A stretch of 64,000 nt of DNA from assembly GCF_019797765.1 (NCBI RefSeq), contig NZ_CP081862.1:3410001-3474000 (forward strand), in the 5' to 3' direction. The notes beneath the pieces were generated by a model. The model saw nothing but the letters and a program-made list of their open reading frames with translations, made no database searches and was not told the origin of the DNA. This document shows positions 1 through 7,132 of the stretch, one piece after another. The DNA is from Cellulomonas sp. C5510 (GTDB lineage Bacteria > Actinomycetota > Actinomycetes > Actinomycetales > Cellulomonadaceae). Each line of letters opens with the position of its first letter. The stretch's first letter is position 1. Position numbers and translations under genes: made by a program.

Positions 1-11
1 CCCCTCTTGCG

Positions 12-66
12 AACCGGAGGGCCCTCCGGTTAAGGTTCCGGAGGAAACGAGAGGTCCCTCCGTTTC
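12..66. promoter_or_regulatory. Paired palindromes, likely repressor operators
   Basis: A perfect 20-bp palindrome fills 12-31 (arms AACCGGAGGG and CCCTCCGGTT). A second, imperfect dyad follows at 44-66, where GAAACG pairs with CGTTTC, and the half-site CCGGAGG recurs at 38-44. Repeated GGAGG/CCTCC half-sites in two adjacent dyads look like operators of a dimeric repressor such as a TetR or PadR protein. The controlled gene is either the VOC gene at 182 or one beyond the left edge. A terminator is less likely, because the first palindrome has no loop and no T tract follows. Confidence 0.5.
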
Positions 67-181
67 TATCCCAGGGTACGCCGCCCCCGCCGATGCGTCG
101 ACGCCGCGCGACCCCGCCCCGGCCCGCGGCAGCCGCCGCGCCCCGGACCCACACGACCGCCCCGCTCGATGGAGGCACCCC

Positions 182-529
182 ATGGCCAGCACCTTCCGCG
201 GACTCACCTTCGACGCCTACGACGCGCACGCCGTCGCGCTGTTCTGGGCCGCCGCCCTCGGCCGGGACGTCGCGCCCGGCGCCAGCCCCGAGCGCGCCGA
301 GGTGACCGCCGACACCGGCGCGCCCCGGCTCGCCTTCGAGCGCGTCCAGCCCGGCGGCGTCGTCCGCAACACCCTGCACCTCGACCTCGTCACCACCGAC
401 CTCGAGCGCGAGTCGGAGCGTCTCGTACGCCTCGGCGCCCGGCGGGTCGGCACCGTCGGCGGGACGGCCCGGTGGGTCAGCCTGACCGACCCGGAGGGCA
501 ACGCCTTCGACCTGGTTCCGGCCGCCTGA
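182..529 (+). CDS. VOC (glyoxalase-like) family protein
   Basis: A 115-residue protein with the two-half beta-alpha-beta-beta-beta layout of vicinal-oxygen-chelate proteins. The first half starts at FRGLTFDAYD and the second at LHLDLVTTDLE, and it ends with the family-typical D-P-E-G-N-x-F run near residue 108. Single-domain proteins of this type (Glyoxalase_6 group) are often dimers that bind or modify small molecules; no substrate can be read from the sequence. The ATG follows a GGAGG ribosome site at about 171. The gene stands alone, with the paired palindromes at 12-66 just upstream, so it may be under their control. Confidence 0.8.
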   Translation: MASTFRGLTFDAYDAHAVALFWAAALGRDVAPGASPERAEVTADTGAPRLAFERVQPGGVVRNTLHLDLVTTDLERESERLVRLGARRVGTVGGTARWVSLTDPEGNAFDLVPAA

Positions 530-629
530 CGCTCCCCCCACCTGCAGCTGAGCAGCGCTTCCGGATGCGGGACGCCGCCAGGCGTGCGACGGTCGTCTCC
601 GACCGCACCACGTCACCTGGAGGTGTCCG

Positions 630-899
630 ATGGGATTCTTCGCATTTCTGCTGCTCGGCTTGATCGCCGGCGCGATCGCCAAGGCGATCCTCCCGGGCCG
701 TCAGGCCGGAGGGTGGTTCGTCACGCTGCTGCTCGGCGTCGTCGGCGCCCTGCTGGGCGGCTGGCTCGGCAGCGTCCTGTTCGACGCCCCGCTCGAGGAG
801 TTCTGGTCCCTGCAGACCTGGCTCCTCGCGATCGGCGGTTCGATCATCGTCCTGCTGATCTACGGCGCCCTGACCGGACGCCGGGGCGCTCGCGCCTGA
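630..899 (+). CDS. GlsB/YeaQ/YmgE-type stress membrane protein
   Basis: An 89-residue, very hydrophobic, glycine-rich protein with three predicted membrane spans (about residues 3-20, 28-48 and 60-82). The pattern G-x-I-A-G-x-I-A-K-x-I-x-P-G near the N terminus is the signature of the transglycosylase-associated (YeaQ/GlsB) family. Members are small inner-membrane proteins induced by envelope or general stress; the molecular function is unknown. A strong GGAGGTG site lies 6 nt before the ATG. The gene runs toward the HesB-like gene and the pair shares a hairpin terminator at 1012-1059. Confidence 0.85.
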   Translation: MGFFAFLLLGLIAGAIAKAILPGRQAGGWFVTLLLGVVGALLGGWLGSVLFDAPLEEFWSLQTWLLAIGGSIIVLLIYGALTGRRGARA

Positions 900-1011
900 G
901 CGTCCGCCCCCCAGGGGGCACCGACCCGGCCCGGCGCTGGTGGGAGACCACCGCCGGGCCGTGCCGGGCACCGGCCGCACGGTGGGACACCGCACGGCAC
1001 GGCACCCGGCA

Positions 1012-1059
1012 CGACGAGGGCTCGCACATCCGCACCAGCGGCTGCGCGAGCCCTCGTCG
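1012..1059. terminator. Bidirectional hairpin terminator
   Basis: A perfect 14-bp stem (1012-1025 with 1046-1059) closes a 20-nt loop between the converging GlsB-like and HesB-like genes. No T tract is present, which is usual for intrinsic terminators in high-GC actinobacteria. The position between two convergent stop codons supports termination from both sides. Confidence 0.75.
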
Positions 1060-1073
1060 CCGTCCGGGGGGCT

Positions 1074-1358
1074 TCAGGCCTGCGGCGCCAGCGTGAAACC
1101 CGGGCTGCCGGCCGCGGAGGGGTCCGCGTCGAGCGTGAGGTCCGCGAGCGCGGTCGCCGTCTCCGGCGGGACGAACACGGTGGCACCGTCGGAGGCGATG
1201 ACCTCGTCCCCCGGCACGGCCTCCGGGACGAGGGCCAGCTCGAACGATCCGAGCTGCTGCTGCGACTCGGCGATCCGCAGGCCACCCGAGTCGGGCAGCC
1301 CGGCACGGGTGGTCAGGTCGCGGACGGCGGTGCTGGCGTTGTCGGTCAAGGTGAGCAC
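1074..1358 (-). CDS. HesB/IscA-like protein lacking the usual cysteines
   Basis: A 94-residue protein with the fold pattern of the HesB/IscA group: an N-terminal LTLTDNAS segment, a central GGLRIAE strand and a late FVPPETA segment. IscA-type proteins carry or transfer Fe-S clusters through three cysteines. None is present here, so Fe-S binding in the classical way is unlikely; cysteine-free actinobacterial members of this group are common and uncharacterised. The GTG at 1356-1358 is chosen because GAGGAG lies 7 nt upstream. The upstream gap contains a low-complexity tract and copy A of the inverted repeat family. Confidence 0.72.
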   Translation of the reverse strand: MLTLTDNASTAVRDLTTRAGLPDSGGLRIAESQQQLGSFELALVPEAVPGDEVIASDGATVFVPPETATALADLTLDADPSAAGSPGFTLAPQA

Positions 1359-1530
1359 AGGGGCTCCTCTCGTTGCCGGTGGCGGCCGGGACACCAGGGG
1401 CGAACCGGCCATCGGTCCCATCCACCGTCGACAGGATCCGGACCCGCTGCAACCCGGCGTCCGCTGGGCAAGACCACGGGTGTCCGCTGCGCGGAGCCCG
1501 GTGGACAGCGGCGCGACCGGCAGGGATGCT

Positions 1531-1650
1531 ACGCGCCCACGCACCCCAGCCCCGCCCGCGCACCCAAGCCCCACCCACGCACCCAAGCCCGCGCCCGCGC
1601 GCGCAAGCCCGCGCCCACAACCCCGCATGCGCGCCCACAGCCCCGCATGC
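1531..1650. repeat. Low-complexity C/G/A-rich tract
   Basis: The 382-bp gap 1359-1740 between the HesB-like and MscS genes holds no convincing gene. Within it, 1531-1650 is built of drifting short repeats of the type CGCACCCAAGCCC and CCCGCATGC. Its asymmetry (C-rich on the plus strand) resembles slipped-strand repeat growth. Copy A of the inverted repeat family follows directly at 1655-1712. Confidence 0.6.
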
Positions 1651-1654
1651 CCGC

Positions 1655-1712
1655 CGAGAGTCCAGGACTCGCCCGGGTTCCCGGCCGCGCCCCGGCGTGT
1701 CCTGGACTCTCG
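1655..1712. repeat. Inverted repeat family, copy A
   Basis: Arms CGAGAGTCCAGGAC at 1655-1668 and the exact reverse complement at 1699-1712, separated by 30 nt. The same arms recur at 35.2 kb (two copies) and 56.9-57.3 kb (three copies). This copy lies 29 bp after the end of the MscS reading frame, on its downstream side. See the findings for the family as a whole. Confidence 0.85.
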
Positions 1713-1740
1713 GTCACGGCCCGCGAGGCCGCGGAGGGCG

Positions 1741-3615
1741 TCAGCGCGGGTCGCGCGGGGCGCTGCGGACCGACCGTCGGGTCGGGGGCTGGGCGGCGCC
1801 CTCACCGGCCGACCGGTCCTGGTCGGCCGGTCCGGGTGCGTCCTCCCCGACGGCCGGCAGCACCATCGTGCCTGGCCCAGCCGGGTCGATGAGCTGGGTC
1901 TCGTCCGTCCGCGGCACGCGGACCTCCGTGCCCGGCTCCCGGGCGTCTGCCGGTGTCGCCGACGGGTCCGGCGCGTCCGCGCCCGCCTCCGCACGGGAGC
2001 CCGACGCGGGCGGGGGCGCGGGCCGGGCGGCGTCGTCCACGGCCGCGCCGGTCAGCGCGCCCGACCCCGTCGGAGCCTCCGAACGGACCGGCTCCTCGTC
2101 GCGCGCCACGGCGCCGGCCGGAGCGCCCGACCCCGTCGGAGCCTCCGAACGGGCAGGCTCCACGGCCTCCGGGACCGTGCCCGCCGGTGCCTGCGGTGCG
2201 CGGTCGTCCGACCCGTCCGGCACGTCCCCGGCCGGCGGAGTCGCGGCGGGCACCGCCGCCGTCCCGGGCGCCGCGACGACGCCCACGGTCCTGCCGCCGG
2301 ACGTCCGCCCCGCGGGCGCCTCCTCCTGCGCGCGCGCCTCGGCGGCGTGCTCCTCCCGCTCGGCGATCACGTCCTGCCCGGGGCCGGCGAACGACCGCGA
2401 ACGCTCCAGCGCCTCGACGCTCCCGGTGAACAGGCGGGCGTCCTGCTGACCGCCCTCGGGAGCCGCGGCGAGGGGACCCGGGCCCTCCTCGAGCTGCGCG
2501 CGCGGCCGGTCGCCGACGGGCACCTCGGCACCACGGGTCGTCTCGATGCGGGTGCGGGGCAGGCCCTGCGGGGCGGACCGCTGCAGGTACGCCACGAGCC
2601 CCTCGCGCAGGTAGCAGCGCAGGTCGAACAGCGTCGGGGCGTCGGCGGCGCTGGCCAGCGCCCGCAACCGCACCACCCCGTTGACGGCGTCGGTGACCTG
2701 CAGCACGCCGACGCGGTGGTCCCACAGGTCGGTCGCGGCCAGCAGGCGGTTGAGCTCGGCGCGCAGGTCGTCGACGGGCACCTGCCAGTCGACGTCGATC
2801 TCGACGGTCCCCAGCAGCTCGGCCGCGCGGCGGGTCCAGTTCTCGAACGGGGTCTGCGTGAAGTAGGTCGACGGCAGGATCAGCCGGCGGTCGTCCCAGA
2901 CGTGCACGACGACGTAGGTCAGCGTGATCTCCTCGATGCGGCCCCACTCGTCCTCGACGATCACGACGTCGTCGACCCGGATCGCGTCGGTGAAGGCGAG
3001 CTGCAGGCCGGCGAACACGTTCGCGAGGCTGCTCTGCGCCGCGAGGCCCGCGACGATCGACAGCACCCCGGCGGACGCCAGCAGGCTCGCCCCGAACGCG
3101 GACACCCCCGGGAACGTGAGCAGCACGGCCGCGGTCGCGACGATGACGAGCACCGCGACGGTGATGCGGCGCAGCAGCTGGATCTGCGTGCGGACGCGGC
3201 GGGCGTGGCGGTTGTCCTTCACGTCGACCCGGTAGCGGGACAGCGCGGCGTCCTCGACGACGAACGCGAGGGTGCCGACCAGCCAGGTGACGGCGACGAT
3301 CAGCGCGATGAGCAGGACGTGCCCGGTGAGCCGCATCCAGCCGGAGGACTCCCAGGTGCCGTCCGGCACGGACACCCGCAGGGCGATCCAGGTCGCGATC
3401 ACGACGAGCACGGCCCGCAGGGCGTGCTTGGACCGCCGGGCCAGGTCGGCGGCGATGACGGACTTCTTGGCGACGGAGCGCACCAGGGCGCCGATGACGA
3501 CGGCCACCAGCAGGGCGGCGACGACGGCGCCGGCGACGGACAGCACCGGGACGAGGACGTCGCGGGCGGTGTCGGCGGTCTCGGACTCGACGGCTGCAGG
3601 GATCACGGCGCCCAT
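1741..3615 (-). CDS. MscS-family mechanosensitive channel with long acidic tail
   Basis: A 624-residue protein. Membrane segments lie near residues 21-46, 66-82, 97-121 and 150-168. The pore-lining TM3 and beta domain follow (about 170-260), with the family pattern GVLSIVAGLAAQSSLANVFAG and then the D-x-V-x-V-E-D/E-W-G strand. Such channels open under hypo-osmotic membrane tension and release solutes. Residues after about 385 form a 240-residue Pro/Ala/Glu-rich, probably disordered cytoplasmic tail. The tail contains a 22-residue duplication (copies of RSEAPTGSGA), matched in DNA by 30-bp repeats at 2057-2086 and 2123-2152. The start is the ATG at 3615 that begins the hydrophobic region; upstream in-frame sequence is low complexity. 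Confidence 0.88.
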   Translation of the reverse strand: MGAVIPAAVESETADTARDVLVPVLSVAGAVVAALLVAVVIGALVRSVAKKSVIAADLARRSKHALRAVLVVIATWIALRVSVPDGTWESSGWMRLTGHVLLIALIVAVTWLVGTLAFVVEDAALSRYRVDVKDNRHARRVRTQIQLLRRITVAVLVIVATAAVLLTFPGVSAFGASLLASAGVLSIVAGLAAQSSLANVFAGLQLAFTDAIRVDDVVIVEDEWGRIEEITLTYVVVHVWDDRRLILPSTYFTQTPFENWTRRAAELLGTVEIDVDWQVPVDDLRAELNRLLAATDLWDHRVGVLQVTDAVNGVVRLRALASAADAPTLFDLRCYLREGLVAYLQRSAPQGLPRTRIETTRGAEVPVGDRPRAQLEEGPGPLAAAPEGGQQDARLFTGSVEALERSRSFAGPGQDVIAEREEHAAEARAQEEAPAGRTSGGRTVGVVAAPGTAAVPAATPPAGDVPDGSDDRAPQAPAGTVPEAVEPARSEAPTGSGAPAGAVARDEEPVRSEAPTGSGALTGAAVDDAARPAPPPASGSRAEAGADAPDPSATPADAREPGTEVRVPRTDETQLIDPAGPGTMVLPAVGEDAPGPADQDRSAGEGAAQPPTRRSVRSAPRDPR

Positions 3616-3790
3616 CCGACCACGCTCACCCCGGGGCCCTCCACCGCAGCGGGCGGCCGGCGCGGAGCCTGCGCACGACCTGCACACCCCAGCGGGGCCC
3701 GCAGCAGCCACCCGTGGGGGCGCGTCCCGGACGTGCGGGCCGTGTCCGCGCACGTCAGCATGGGATCCCCAGGACGCCCGGAGGAGTGCC

Positions 3791-4777
3791 GTGCCGACCA
3801 GCCGCAACCCGCGCGTGTGCGTGCTCGCACCCACGCCGATCCTCACCGTCACGCTCGAGAACGGCTCCGACGACGCCACACCCGAGATCCACGTGCACCC
3901 GGGCGGCCAGGGCCTCTGGGTGGCGAGGATGGCGTACTCGCTGGGTGCCGACGTGGTGGTCTGCGGGCCGTTCGGCGGCGAGGTCGGCACCGTCCTGGGC
4001 CACCTGGCGGAGGTCGAGAACCTGCGGGTGCGCCGGGTCTCGTACGCCGGCGGGAACGGCGCGTACCTGCACGACCGCCGCGGTGGCGAGCGCGCCGAGC
4101 TGGCGTTCATGCCGCCGGCCCGCCTGGACCGCCACGAGCTCGACGACCTCTACGGCACCGTCCTGGTGGAGGCGCTCGACGCGGACGTGTGCGTCGTCAC
4201 CGGCGCCTACCCGACGCCGCTGCTGCCCCCGTCGTTCTTCGGCCGGCTGGTCGGGGACCTGCGGGCGGCGGGGGTGCGCACGGTGGCGGACCTGTCCGGG
4301 AAGGCCGCCGTCGCCGCGGCGGAGGCCGGGGCCGACGTGCTGAAGATGTCGCACGAGGAGCTGGTCGAGGCGGGGCTCGCCGTGGACGACTCCGTGGCGT
4401 CGCTGCGCGCGGGCGCCCGGCGGCTGCTGCGCGAGGCACCGGCACCCCCGGACGGCCACGACGCGGACGGCGTGCCGGCCGGGCAGGTCGGCGCGATGCT
4501 GGTGTCGCGCGCCGCGGAGCCGGCGTTGCTGGTGACGCCGGAGGGCGTCGCGGAGATCGTGCCCCCGTCGGTCACCACCGTGGACCACCGCGGGGCGGGC
4601 GACTCGATGACCGCGGGCACGGCCGTCGGTGTCGGACGCGGGCTGCGGCTCACGGAGGCCGCCCGGCTCGGCGCTGCGGCGGGGGCCCTGAACGTCACAC
4701 GGCGCGGGCTGGGGACGGGCCACCGGGAGCAGATCGAGCGGTTCGCGGAGCAGATCACGGTCCGCGAGATCGACTGA
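3791..4777 (+). CDS. PfkB-family sugar kinase (1-phosphofructokinase-like)
   Basis: A 328-residue ribokinase-fold kinase. The N terminus reads LAPTPILTVTLE, followed by the substrate-side HPGGQGLWVA segment (G-G-Q/K-G/x-x-N-V-A type). The ATP-site motif GAGDSMTAG sits at residues 268-276, with Asp271 as catalytic base. The layout is closest to the 1-phosphofructokinase and tagatose-6-phosphate kinase branch, but the exact sugar phosphate cannot be told. The GTG start has a GGAGGAG ribosome site at about 3779-3785. surE begins 13 nt after the stop, so the two are likely co-transcribed. Confidence 0.82.
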   Translation: MPTSRNPRVCVLAPTPILTVTLENGSDDATPEIHVHPGGQGLWVARMAYSLGADVVVCGPFGGEVGTVLGHLAEVENLRVRRVSYAGGNGAYLHDRRGGERAELAFMPPARLDRHELDDLYGTVLVEALDADVCVVTGAYPTPLLPPSFFGRLVGDLRAAGVRTVADLSGKAAVAAAEAGADVLKMSHEELVEAGLAVDDSVASLRAGARRLLREAPAPPDGHDADGVPAGQVGAMLVSRAAEPALLVTPEGVAEIVPPSVTTVDHRGAGDSMTAGTAVGVGRGLRLTEAARLGAAAGALNVTRRGLGTGHREQIERFAEQITVREID

Positions 4778-4790
4778 GGAGGGAGCGGCC

Positions 4791-5585
4791 GTGCGGGTGC
4801 TGGTGACGAACGACGACGGGATCGAGTCCCCGGGGCTGGCCGTGCTGGCGCGGGTCGCGCTGGACGCCGGGGCGGACGAGGTGGTGGTCGCGGCACCCGC
4901 GCGGGACTCGAGCGGCGCGAGCGCGGCGCTGCTGGGCGCCGAGCGGGACGGCCGGCTCGTGGTGGACCGGCAGGACGCCCCCGGCCTGCCGGGCGGGGTG
5001 GCGTCGTTCGCGGTGCGCGCGGCCCCGGGGATGATCGCGTTCGTCGCGGCGCACGGCGGCTTCGGCCCGAAGCCCGACCTGGTGCTGTCCGGGGTCAACC
5101 GCGGCGCGAACACCGGGCACGCCGTGCTGCACTCCGGGACGGTGGGGGCGGCCCTGTCCGCCGCCACGCACGGCATCCGCGGGATGGCCGTCTCCCTGGC
5201 GGACGCCCGGCCGCAGCACTGGAGCACCGCCGGCCTGTACGCGCGCCACGTGCTGGAGTGGATGCGGGACCGCCCGCACCTGCCCGACCGGGTGGTCAAC
5301 CTCAACGTGCCCGACCGCCCCGCCGGCGAGGTCCGCGGTCTGCGCCGGGCACCCCTGGCGGCGTTCGGCGCCGTCCAGGCGCGGGTGCACGAGGTGGAGC
5401 ACGGCAACCTGATGCTGACGTTCTCGGAGCACCAGGCCTCGCGGGAGCAGGACACGGACGCCGGCCTGCTGCTGCGCGGCTGGGCCACGGTGACGCTGCT
5501 GCACGCGCCGGCGTTCGACGCGGAGGCGGACCTGCCCGAGTCCCCGGGCCCGTTGCCGGGCGTGACCGACGCCGTCAGCCCGTGA
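4791..5585 (+). CDS. surE: 5'/3'-nucleotidase SurE
   Basis: A 264-residue survival protein E. The N-terminal VLVTNDDGIESPG carries the Asp-Asp metal ligands (residues 8-9). The second signature SGVNRGANTGHAVLHSGTVG supplies the Asn metal ligand and substrate-binding residues. SurE removes phosphate from nucleoside monophosphates with a divalent cation. A GAGGAGGGA ribosome site precedes the GTG. The 3' end overlaps the tail of the convergent crtEb gene by 11 bp, so read-through antisense RNA between the two operons is possible. Confidence 0.93.
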   Translation: MRVLVTNDDGIESPGLAVLARVALDAGADEVVVAAPARDSSGASAALLGAERDGRLVVDRQDAPGLPGGVASFAVRAAPGMIAFVAAHGGFGPKPDLVLSGVNRGANTGHAVLHSGTVGAALSAATHGIRGMAVSLADARPQHWSTAGLYARHVLEWMRDRPHLPDRVVNLNVPDRPAGEVRGLRRAPLAAFGAVQARVHEVEHGNLMLTFSEHQASREQDTDAGLLLRGWATVTLLHAPAFDAEADLPESPGPLPGVTDAVSP

Positions 5586-6447
5586 GCGCCACCGCGATCA
5601 GCAGCATCGTCACGAGGAACCCGACCACGAGGTTGAGCCAGAGGAACACCCGCCAGCCGGCGTTCGCCCGCTCGCAGTCGTCGTCCCGCACCGCCCAGAA
5701 CCGCGCCGCGTTGGCCGCGTAGGGCAGCGGCAGCACGGCGGCGAGCCAGCCGGGCCACGGCAGCGCGAGCAGCACGGCCGCCGCCAGCACGTACGCCGCC
5801 GTCGCCCCGACGACCGTCGCGTGCGCCCCGAGCACGGTGGCGACGGACCCGATGCCGCCCTCGCGGTCCGCCCGCACGTCCTGCACCGCCCCGAACGCGT
5901 GCGACGCCATGCCCCACAGCACGAACGCCGCCAGCACGGGCCACACCGAGCGCGACCCGAGGTCGGCGCCCACCAGCACGAGCGCGTACAGCAGCGGCCC
6001 GACGAAGTGCATCGCGGAGGTCGCCGAGTCCAGCACCGGGCGCTCCTTGAACCGCAGCACCGGCGCGGAGTAGGCGACGACCAGGAAGACCACGACCAGC
6101 AGGGTCACGGCGGCGGCCACGGAGCCGACGGCCAGCAGCCAGACGAGGAACGGCAGCACCGACAGCCCGGACGCCCACAGGATCCGGCGGTGCACCGCCC
6201 GGGCGGCCGCCGGGTCGACCAGGGCGCCCTCGATGCCGCCCTTGCGCGGGTTGCGCAGGTCGGAGGCGTAGTCGAAGACGTCGTTCACGCCGTACATCAG
6301 CAGGTTGTACGGGACGAGGAAGAACAGCGTGCCGACGACGAACGTCGCGTCGACGCGGCCCCCGGTCGCCAGCAGGTAGCCGGCCGCGAACGGGTACGCG
6401 GTGTTGACCCACGAGAACGGCCGCGAGGCCGCGAGCACCTCCCTCAC
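5575..6447 (-). CDS. crtEb: Lycopene elongase / UbiA-type prenyltransferase
   Basis: A 290-residue polytopic membrane prenyltransferase. The first Asp-rich site is NDVFDYASD (N-D-x-x-D-x-x-x-D) and the second lies around DVRADREGG. Eight to nine hydrophobic segments are visible. In C50-carotenoid pathways this enzyme adds dimethylallyl units to lycopene, giving flavuxanthin-type products that the CrtYe/CrtYf pair then cyclises. It is the last gene of the carotenoid operon and its GTG overlaps the crtYf stop (GTGA). The operon context makes the lycopene elongase assignment much stronger than the family match alone. Confidence 0.9.
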   Translation of the reverse strand: MREVLAASRPFSWVNTAYPFAAGYLLATGGRVDATFVVGTLFFLVPYNLLMYGVNDVFDYASDLRNPRKGGIEGALVDPAAARAVHRRILWASGLSVLPFLVWLLAVGSVAAAVTLLVVVFLVVAYSAPVLRFKERPVLDSATSAMHFVGPLLYALVLVGADLGSRSVWPVLAAFVLWGMASHAFGAVQDVRADREGGIGSVATVLGAHATVVGATAAYVLAAAVLLALPWPGWLAAVLPLPYAANAARFWAVRDDDCERANAGWRVFLWLNLVVGFLVTMLLIAVALTG

Positions 6448-6779
6448 GCGCCCTCCCCCGGCGCCGCGGTCGGACCCGCGCCGACCCGCCGCGCCTCCCG
6501 GCCCTCGAGCACGGTCCACAGCACCGGCATCGCCAGCGCCGCCGCGATCGCGTACGCGAAGTCCTCCAGCGGCGCTCCCCAGAGGTACACGCCGAGGATC
6601 TTGTCCTCGTCGAAGACGTAGAGGTCGGCCGCGATCATCACGGTGTCGAACACCATGGTCAGCAGGCACAGGTGCAGGGCCGTCCAGACCAGCGCGCCCG
6701 TGCGCATGCGCCGCAGCACGCGCCAGGACACCGCCGCGAGCGTCAGCAGCACGAGGACGTTGAGCACGATGTTGGTCAC
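6444..6779 (-). CDS. crtYf: C50 carotenoid epsilon-cyclase subunit CrtYf
   Basis: A 111-residue protein with three membrane spans and the lycopene-cyclase-domain pattern: F-D-x-x-M around residue 36, then FDEDKILGVYLWGAPLEDF. It is one half of the heterodimeric cyclase found in Corynebacterium and Micrococcus, where each half has about 110-130 residues and both are needed for activity. The GTG overlaps the crtYe stop by 4 nt, which suggests translational coupling and equal subunit dosage. Which half is called Ye or Yf follows the usual gene order and is not separately proven here. Confidence 0.87.
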   Translation of the reverse strand: MTNIVLNVLVLLTLAAVSWRVLRRMRTGALVWTALHLCLLTMVFDTVMIAADLYVFDEDKILGVYLWGAPLEDFAYAIAAALAMPVLWTVLEGREARRVGAGPTAAPGEGA

Positions 6780-7132
6780 GGAGCGGCCTCCTCGCCCCGG
6801 AACCGCTCGCGCAGCGCGGACTGCCGGTCGAGCCAGCGCCACCCCAGGAGGGCGACGTAGCAGAGCAGCGTGAGGAACACGGCCTCCTCGACGGGCAGGT
6901 CCGGGGCGAGCAGCAGCCCGGTCATGTGGGGGCTCTCGCCCCGGGAGAAGATGCCGAGCAGCAGCCCGGCGACGTCCCACAGCAGGAACCCCGCGACCCC
7001 GGCCGCGAGGCAGAGCGCGGTGCGGCGCGGATGCGACCAGAACGCGAGCCGGAACCTCCGGTCGATCAGCGCGAGCCCACCGAGCGACAGGAGCAGCGCG
7101 CCGAGGTAGGCGAACCCGGTGAGGACGGTCAC
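6776..7132 (-). CDS. crtYe: C50 carotenoid epsilon-cyclase subunit CrtYe
   Basis: A 118-residue membrane protein with the motif D-L-P-V-E-E-A-V-F-L late in the chain, the counterpart of P-L-E-D-F in the partner subunit. Three hydrophobic helices are visible (about 4-22, 33-52 and 75-98). Together with CrtYf it should form epsilon-type rings on a C50 carotenoid of the decaprenoxanthin or sarcinaxanthin type. Both junctions are GTGA overlaps. The end product cannot be decided from sequence, because epsilon and gamma cyclases are very similar. Confidence 0.87.
   Translation of the reverse strand: MTVLTGFAYLGALLLSLGGLALIDRRFRLAFWSHPRRTALCLAAGVAGFLLWDVAGLLLGIFSRGESPHMTGLLLAPDLPVEEAVFLTLLCYVALLGWRWLDRQSALRERFRGEEAAP

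Noticed and set aside
3272..3790. In-frame N-terminal extension of the PfkB kinase
   Set aside because: The extension is antisense to the MscS gene and lacks kinase features; the GTG at 3791 with GGAGGAG is the better start.
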